A stretch of 64,000 nucleotides of DNA from Eublepharis macularius (taxonomy: Eukaryota; Chordata; Lepidosauria; Squamata; Eublepharidae): positions 33,237,001 through 33,301,000 of the forward strand of contig NC_072807.1 in the NCBI RefSeq assembly GCF_028583425.1, in the 5' to 3' direction. Both the position numbers and the translations under genes were made by a program. The notes under the pieces are model-generated. The model was not told the DNA's origin. It saw nothing but the letters and a program-made list of their open reading frames with translations, and did no database searches. Positions 31,801 through 40,800 of the stretch are shown here, one piece after another (positions within the stretch are counted from its first letter, which is position 1; each line of letters opens with the position of its first letter).

Positions 31801-34800
31801 TTGCCCAATAAGCCTTAGCTTTATCACAAGTCCACCACATATGATAAAATGAACCCTCATGTTGTTTACATGTCCAGCACTTATCTGACATTTGATTATT
31901 ACTAAACGCTAACTTTTTTGGAGTTAAATACCATCTATACATCATTTTATATATATTTTCTCTCACTCCAGTGCATGCAGATATTTTTACTGTACTCTTC
32001 CAGAGATATTCCCACACCTCCATCGTAATTTCCCTGTTACAATTTGTTGCCCATTTGATCATTTGAAGGAATAAATAAATCTCTCTCTTGTTTCTCTCAG
32101 ATGAAGTTGATGCTCGCAGGAAGGAGGCCATCAGAGCCAAGGTCAGTCTATATTTACTGGGAGGGGTGGGATTGGCATGAGCAAGAAAGTGTTTGGAGCT
32201 GGGAATTCTGGAAAGGGCACAATCCCTTTGGCAGGTACAGGCAAGATGGAACTGGCAGACGTGCACAAAGCATGAAACGTGCTTCTTTGCCACTTTGGTG
32301 AACATCTCAATACTCCAAATGGTTCAGTTTGAACATCATATTCATTCATTCATTCCCCGTCTTTATCGCACTCTGCTAACTGCGGTTGGTCTGTCAAGTT
32401 GGCTTATTAATCACTTTACAGATTAACCCCTTACTGATGTCAGTTAATTTTCTTAGTACTTCAGACTGCTTCTTCCTGGAATATTTGTTTATCCGACTCA
32501 ATTACATTTTTGTTTCTCTGAACCCCCCGAGAGCAAGGCTAGAATATCTAACCTCTCTCATCATCCATTATATGGAATTTCCTAATTTGATCCAGTCCTT
32601 TACCCAGAGGATCACACCTGATTTACACCAAGCCTCTCTCAGCGCCCAACTCCTCCCTTTCCCCCCTAAGGTAAAGGTAGTCCCCTGTGCAAGCACCGAG
32701 TCATTACTGACCCATGGGGGGTGGGGTGTCACATCACGACATGTTCTTGGCAGACTTTTTGTTACGGGGTGGTTTGCCATTGCCTTCCCCAGTCATCTAC
32801 ACTTTACCCCCAGGAAACTGGGTACTCATTTTACTGACCTCAGAAGGATGGCTGAGTCAACCTTGAGCTGGCTAACTGAACCCGGCTTCCGCCAGGATCG
32901 AACTCAGGTCATGAGCAGAGCTTTGGCTGCAGTACTGCCGCTTACCACTCTGCGCCACAGGACTCCTTCCCTTTTCCCCCTAGCCTTTTGAAATTTTCCT
33001 TAATGCATGGAAATGATTTCCTCTTTGTAGCATCTGAAGAAGTGAGTCCTGTTACACAAAAGCTCAGGCTGCTGTTAGTCTTTAAGGTGCCACTGGACTC
33101 CTGTTTTATTTTGCTACAACAGGCTATCAAGGCTACCCCTCTGGAATTATTAACCACTGTCAGACTTAGCTCTGATGTGGTGTGCTACATAAATGCAGAC
33201 ATTCTAGCTGGTTCATTGGGACTGCCCTTCCCAGACCCAGAACAAAGGTGGCTGTGAGCTGAATCCTCATTTCACAAACTAACTGCGGTTTAAAATAAAC
33301 CATGGTTTTGCATGACGTCTAAACTGGCCATGTTAGGTATTGGTGACTTTCTCTTTGGGTCAATGGCTGTGGCCCTAACAAATCATGCCTGTTGCACCTG
33401 CCATGTTCAAAATTGAGCAGTGAAACCTAGTTTGAAATCCTGCTCCGTTTATGCCCGTCTCCAAATGCAAGGAAGCACCCTACTATATCAAACCAAAAGT
33501 CCGCCTGGTCCAGCATCCCTATTTCTTACAATGGCCAGCCCAAATGCTTCTGGAAAGCACATAAGCTGTGCATGAAGGCAAGTGCCCAGCCTCCCTCCCT
33601 GCCACCCGAAACTGGTATTCTGAGGTATACTGCCTTTGCTCATGGAAGCTTTGTTTGACTATCATGGATAATAGCCCCAGTTCAGCTCTCTGCTCCATAA
33701 ATTTTCCTAATCCTTTAAAAAAAAATTGCCACATCTTGTGGCAATGAGTTCCATTAGCTAATAACTTGCCATGCAAATAGATGCTTTCTTTTGCCTGTCC
33801 TACAAATAGTTGGTGAATTGTGGGTGACCTAGTGTCCTGGCAGCGATTCTGAGCTTTCGTTTTGCCTTGTTTCCCGTGGCTTAGGTGAGCCAATACATCT
33901 CGCGAGCGGAGCAACTGAAAGTCATGGTCACGTCCAATAACAAAACTCTCCTGCAACAGGGCCGCCCTGCAAGGGACATCCTGAAAGGTAAACTCCAAGG
34001 GGGGGAGCTTAGTTGCAGCCCAAACCACCTAGCTGTCCGCAGTCCTTCAAAGGCTAACGTTGGTCAAAAACTCCCTAGAGGAGTAGCCTTGTTAAATCTG
34101 TTGCAGGAAAACAAAAACGAAGTCCAGCGGCAGCTGAAAACCGAACAGTGTTTAGGACAGCATAAGCTTCCATGTGTCACTTCCTCAGATGCTAAAAACT
34201 CCCTGCAAGTAGTGGAGCAAGCAAAAGGGGAGAGGTATAGACTTTCTTCCTGCTGTGCTAGTTTAATGATTGGCATGGGATTTTTTTTTTATATAAAGAG
34301 ACATTCGCAGCTAGAATCCACCCACCTGCATTCTGGACTGGGAAGGGGCCTGTGGCTTTGCATGCAGAAGGTAAAAGGATCAGGGACTAAGTGATGAGAA
34401 GGATGGGGAGAGAGCTGCCACCCATCAGAGTAGACAGTACTGACCTTGATAGACCAAGGATCCAACTTGATAGAAGGCAGCTTCATTTAGGAAGAGGCTG
34501 TGGCACAGCGGTAGAGCATCTGCCTTGTGTCCAGAAGTTCCCAAGTCTGATCTGCAGTTTGGTAGTTCCCAGATTTTTTTTCCCATGGAGAAACCCTATA
34601 ATTAATTTTTCGAAGAAACCCCTATCTATGATGACATCAACAGGTGAGAAAAAGTTGATGGTGGAGAATTGTGAGCCACTTTGGGTCCCTGTCGGGGAAA
34701 AAAGTGGGTTGCAAATATCTGTATCAATCTGTCAATCAGTTCTGTTTTGCAGCAACTTTAGGGAAGGGCGAAAGCAGATTTCTCTACCATGAGCTGGAGG

Positions 34801-37800
34801 CAAGCAGAGGAGGTTAAAGGCTGGCCTATGCATCCTCCAAGATTATTTGCTGTTATAGTTGACTCAAGCCATAGGGTTTATTGCTCTGTAAGCTTTCACT
34901 GGTTAAAGACTGCATCATCATATAAATGAAATTATCCTCCTCTGGCAGACACATGGATGCTGAGGACTAAGCAGTAAACCGTCCAAAGACTACAAGAGAA
35001 GCAGTCTGATTTATTCGTTTGTTTTTGCAAACGTCCGTCATGTACCAATACTTCCGGACAGCAATAATTGACAGTAATGTTGCCTTCTGGCCACCAGGGG
35101 GTGCAGATCCACGGCAATTATCTCCGGAGGTCCAAACCCGATTGAGGATTTTATTTATTTTTTTGTTTACATTATTTATAGTCTGCCTTTCTCACTCAGG
35201 CTCAAGGCAGATTACACAGTGTGTAATCTGTACAGCCAGTACAGTCAATTTCAAAGACATTTCAATACGCATGTAATAGGGTATATACATGCAAATTTGC
35301 AAAGATTTAAGGCTAGGAGAAATCCAAGACAGGGCGGAAGAAACGCTGAAACAGAACAAAAGCAATTCTAAGCCTGACATATTAAACAACATAGGAACTA
35401 CTCAGTAGGATCATACTTCTAACAATAGTAGTAGAGTCTATGATTGTCATACTTACAGAAATGGTAAAATATTTGTGTGTCTGTGTCATATTTACTGTGA
35501 TAGCAGCCCCCGCCACCCACATCTGTATGTTCCTTTCCCAAACAAGCACTGGTTTTTCTTTCCCCTGCCTGGCTGAGTTGGGGTCCAAGAAGCATCCTAT
35601 TTCCCATGACTCGCACAAAAGTTGCGTGTTTACGATTGCATGCTGTCGCAATCTCTGCCAGGTTGCACAACCCTAGAAGATTCTGCTACTGTCGTTCCCA
35701 CAGTTGCTCTTGCATTTGTTGCCAAAGAAAAATAGAATTGGCATGTCCTCAGTTTAATGATGGTGCTATCGGGTCCCCCGGTGTGGATTGGAGCACTGGA
35801 ACGACAGACATCGGTGCTGAACTCTGCCTCGAATAAGACACGTGGATCTTATCCGTGTGTCTTTCTCTTTCTTCCTTAGAGAAAATGAGTTGTGAATCCT
35901 TTGCTTGCTGGCTCATGCTTATTTTCATTTCGTTCCAGAAATGTCAAAGAATAAGCCTCGTCTTTATGCGGCGTTGGAAGTGGCGGATGCTGCTGTGGCG
36001 AAGGTGAGCCACGGGGGGCGGGAACGGCAATCACAGGCATGTGTCCAACCATCCATGCACGTCCTCGAGTGGGATTTTCCTGCTTCCCCCTTCCTGCTGC
36101 AGCGCTCAGGAATTTCATTCCCAGGGGGTCAGTGGCCCCTGTGGAACAGCACAGGGGACAAAGAAAGGGTCTCCACTGGGGGACAGCAATTGACACAAAT
36201 CGCCATGTGTTTTCCACAAATGGAATGCCGTTTTTGCATCCAGACACTTTCAGGTATAATCATAACTGGTTCCCGAGCGTCTGAAGTTGGGGAAAGGCCT
36301 CCTGGCTCCGAAGTCCTGACGGAAACTTCGGCACCTTTTTTTGTTTTGTTTCCCAAGTCTGGCAATGCTTGAATTTCCACACTGGAGCCAGGAATTTGTG
36401 CTGGGTGGGGGCAGGGATGTAAGGACTTTCTGTCCCTGCCTGCTGCTTCTGGGAAGGAGCTATTTCTAATCTCATCCCATCTGGTCCTTTCCTCCACGTG
36501 CATCTTGCTTGGTCGCATTCTGTGCAACTCCATCGCTGGAAGAAGCACTTCTGTTCTTGGCTGTGCCGGAACTTTTCTCTGTCTGTGTTCTAGGAGGAGG
36601 AAGGCGGCGATGATGGGGAGACGCTCGACTTGTATCAGCAGAGCCTGGGGGAACTCTTGCTCATGTTAGCAGGTAAGGGGCAACGTGCCCAGGGAGACCA
36701 GGCAGGGCTGGCTGGAGGATCTTCCTGAACGGGCTGGTCAATGGATACTGTGGACAGATCGCGGCAGCCGGACATCTCCCTCTTGGCTTCTTTGTGAGTT
36801 TCCTGTCTGGTGGCTGTGAAAAGATAAACTGTTGGGCTTGCTGCGCTTTTTGGTTTGGTGTGCCAAAATTAGTGTTGCCAACCTCCAGGTCAGCGCCGGA
36901 GTTGTGCCGGAATTTACAGCTGATTTCCAGAGATGAGTTCCCCTGGAGGAAATAGATCCAGAGGAGTTACCCGTGTTAGTCTGTAGTTGCAAAATAGTAA
37001 ACAGTCCTTTAAGACTAACTCACTTTATTGTAGCATAAGCTTTCGAGAACCACAGCTCTCTTCGTCAGATGAAGAGAGCTGTGGTTCTCGAAAGCTTATG
37101 CTACAATGAAGTGGGTTAGTCTTAAAGGTGCTACTGGACTCTTTGCTATCCTGGAGGAGATGGCAGCTTTGGAGGGTGTAGTCTATGGTATCACACTCCT
37201 GCTGAGCTACCTCCCCCCCCGGCCCGGTTGAAGGAATTGCCCAACCCAGAGTTGGCAACCTTACACGCCATATTAATTCCTTCTGTCTAATGCTTTTGTT
37301 TTTTGTCTCCAGCTGAGCCCACAGGGAGAAGACGGGAGTTGCTGCATGCAGAGGTATGGGCCCGATTTGTCTCTGGAACTGAGCCTGGGGGCTGGCTGGA
37401 AATGTGTCAGCTTACAAAATGGCAATATTCTTAGTTTAAATGTGATTGACAGTTGAACGGGCTTGAAAACCAAAAACCAATATCGCTCTTTTTAAATAAG
37501 AGCTGTTGAAATCATTAGCCACCCTTCTCCCCGTTCCTGAAACCTATGTTTTGTCTTTTTGCCTTATAGGCTTGGTAATCTTTCCCACCCTACCTTCCAG
37601 ACTGTTTTCTCCTGAACAGATGCAAATGACGGCTCTTTTTGTATTTGCAGATTCAGACTCTGATGGGACGAGCCGAATACCTAAAAGAGCAGATAAAGGT
37701 ACGGAAGAACAGACTTGAGGAGGGCATGTGGCACTCGGGCACTGCATCGTGCGGCCTTCAAATTAAGGCAAAGGGTGGCTGGCTTGTGGAACTCAATGCC

Positions 37801-40800
37801 ACAAGATGTGGAGCCGGCAGATGGCTTGGGTGGCTATAAAACAGGGTTGGGCCAATTTATGGAGGATCAGTCTATGGCTGGCTGTAGGCAATGATAGCTC
37901 AATTGGATCTCCTGGGGTTAGAAAGAATGCCTCTGATTGTCTAATTCTGAGGTGCTGTCAGCAGAGGAGGGCTGTGGCCTGTGGCTGTGGTCTGTGCGGA
38001 CTTCCCTGTGGTATCTGACTATCCCCTGTTGGAAACAAGCTACTGGATTGGATGGACTATTGTTCTGGTCCCAGCATGGCTGCTCATGTGTTCTTATGTA
38101 TGTGCCTGGATATTGTCTGAGATAATGGGGAAAGGGGCATCGGTTTAGGGCCTGACGAAGGAGAGGGGACAGGTATATTTCACTGAGGCCCAAAGGGACT
38201 GGTGGGGCTGGTTCTGAGCTACAGGCCTCTTAGCATGATGTGATCGGTTTTTGTCATCTCAGAAGTAAAACAGGGAGAGGTGTCTCTTGTGGCTCGTGAA
38301 TGGGATTGTTATAACAGATTATCACTCTCCTCCTAGTCGGACCTGGAGGGTCCTGCCTCACAGGGTTGGTTTTTGATGGTTCAGATTTTCCTGAGAATCT
38401 TTATTTTTCTTGATGGGGGAGTTGGAATAAAGATGCTCCCAAGTCCCCTTCAATCTTGTCTCATAAGGTGGCAGCTTCATCAACTGTTTTTAAGTTTTTT
38501 TGTCCCTCGGGAAGCATCTTAATTCTGTGGGAACTTGTTGGTAGGACTGCTCTAATCCTATCCGTTGGTTTCAGTTCTTCGAAAACAGTCACTTTGCTTC
38601 CCTCGACCCGTCGATTTAAGGCTGTATCTAAACGACATCCTAATTGTGAATACGTTTCTCCCGGCTTTCTCTTTCTCACAGAAAGCCTTTCTACTTCGTT
38701 TGTCAGACCAAAATGAATCGTGACCGTCTCTTTAAATCTGATAATCTGAGATTTCTTCATTCCTCATTTTGATGCAGATTTCACTAAGACCTCCACGTAT
38801 TTGTGGGCGCAAATTAAGCATTCTAGCGTCATCAGGAATCTGCAGATCTTTACATGTTCTCTCAGAACTAAACAGAAAAGGATGCTTGGGCTCTGGTTTA
38901 GCTGGGATGGGGAAATAATTAGATAATGGCAAAAAAACTGAGATATTACAGAGTGGTAGGTGAGCCCCTCAAGTTCCCTGTAGGATGGAGGACAGGAGCA
39001 TTCAGCCAAGGGTCCAAAGGTGATCAAGCAATGACCTGTCCCTCTTTCTCTCCCAGATGAAGGAGTCTCAATGGGAAGCCGAGGACAAGGAGGGCCTGTC
39101 GGACTCCGTGCGGACCTGTGAGTGCAAAGCTCGGCGTGAGCAATTTTCTGTCCCGTTGGCCTTTTGCACAAATGTGTAGGATACAGACAGGTGGATCTCA
39201 GACTTGCCAGGAAACTTCTGGGAGGGCCTTTGGTGGCTGGGAGCTAGCTGAGCCGAGCCCTGGCGGCGTCCGCTGTGCCTCAGGGCCTGCTGAGCTCAGA
39301 CCAGGAGAGTATCAGTGGGAGAGGGTGTTGAGTAAACCCCTTGTGGTCATCGCTCCTTGCTGGGTCTGAGCTGGGGGGTCCTGACGGGAATTGCTCCTTG
39401 GCCATTTGAACAGTCCGGTCCACCCCCAGGTTGCTCAAGCTTCTTCCTAGGAGTGTTTTCTTGAACCCGTTCTGAATATTCCTCCTCGTCCTTCTCAGTC
39501 AGAGGACTGTCAACATTACCTAATGCTTTTCGCCATCCTCTTACCTCCCTGGGTGAGGGCTCTTAAGATCCGCTGCTGCCGCTGCTAAAGGGAGAGAACA
39601 GGCGAGCGAGTGGCAGGTGCCAGTCTGAGCAGTAGCAGCGGCTCACTTGCCTGGGCGAGCAAATGAAGAAAAAAAAAAGCAAGGCTGGCTGCAGCTGCCA
39701 TTCGGGTGCCCACGACTTCAGATGGCTGCACTTGGGCATCTTCTTGCTCGAGGGCTCCCCCGAACCTGGAACCAGCCCTGATGCTGCCAATGCCGACATG
39801 CTCTTCTTGTCGGAAGGAAATTAGGTCAGCCGCAGCTGTTGTGTGCATGTGCAAATAATATTCATGCTAAGCCTCTCTGAGTGTCAGCTCCGTTTGGGCA
39901 AGCACGAGTCCCTGGTAAAGAGAGAACAAAGGAATCCCCCCTTGGAATAGCAGTGCTTCTTTGGGGGGTGGGGAAGGGTGGCCAACAGCAACACAGCTCT
40001 ATGGAAGGGAGAAACCCCTGTTGTAGTAGGGGTAATGAGGGACGTGTGGGGTATTCAGGGTGACACAGCCCGCCCCCTTCTGAAAGCGGGGTTGATGGTG
40101 TGGGGAGAGGTGGTGAACATCTTGTTGTCGGAGGGGCAAGAGGCCTTTGTTGTGTGTTGCGTACAGCTTGAGAGATTCCCCAGGCAGCTCCTTTTTGCCT
40201 TTGGCTGGTTAATTGCAATAATCTGCCATGTGGGCCCTCCTTTGCGGCCCTGGGAAGCAGAGGGGGGTGGGTGGGAAGGAGCAAGAATCCACTAGGCGAA
40301 CCAGCTGCTTCTGCTCGAATGGTAAGAAAGGGCTGAGAGACGTCCGTACGCTTGACAGATCACAGGGAGAAACCTTGCTGGGATTTATGTGGGACCGTGG
40401 AGGCAAGCAGGTGTCCGAAAGGGCCAAAATAGCACAGTAGCCCCATTAAGACTAACCAACTTTATGGTAGCGTAAACTTTCATGAACCACAGCTCTCTTC
40501 GTCAGCTGCATCTGACGAAGAGAGCTGTGGTTCTCGAAAGCTTACGCTACAATTAAGTTGGTTGGTCTTAAAGGGGCTACTGGACTCTTTGCTATTTTGC
40601 AACTACAGACTAACATGGCTAACTCCTCCGAAAGGGCCAAGAAATGCATCCCTTTGACATAACTTGTTCTGACTTGATGTCGTCCTGGAAGTGGTTGGGG
40701 GAGGGGGAGCGCTCACATAGAAAGGGTGTTTGTAGCATGATTCCGGCACCAAAATCCCACTGTCTGTACTTCTGTTATTGACAGCACTTTTCTAGTCGGG

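Noticed and set aside
32101-32305. Extension of the L1 frame through ULK3 exon 9 into intron 9
   Set aside because: L1-like residues stop near 32095; beyond that the frame is merely open antisense of exon and intron.
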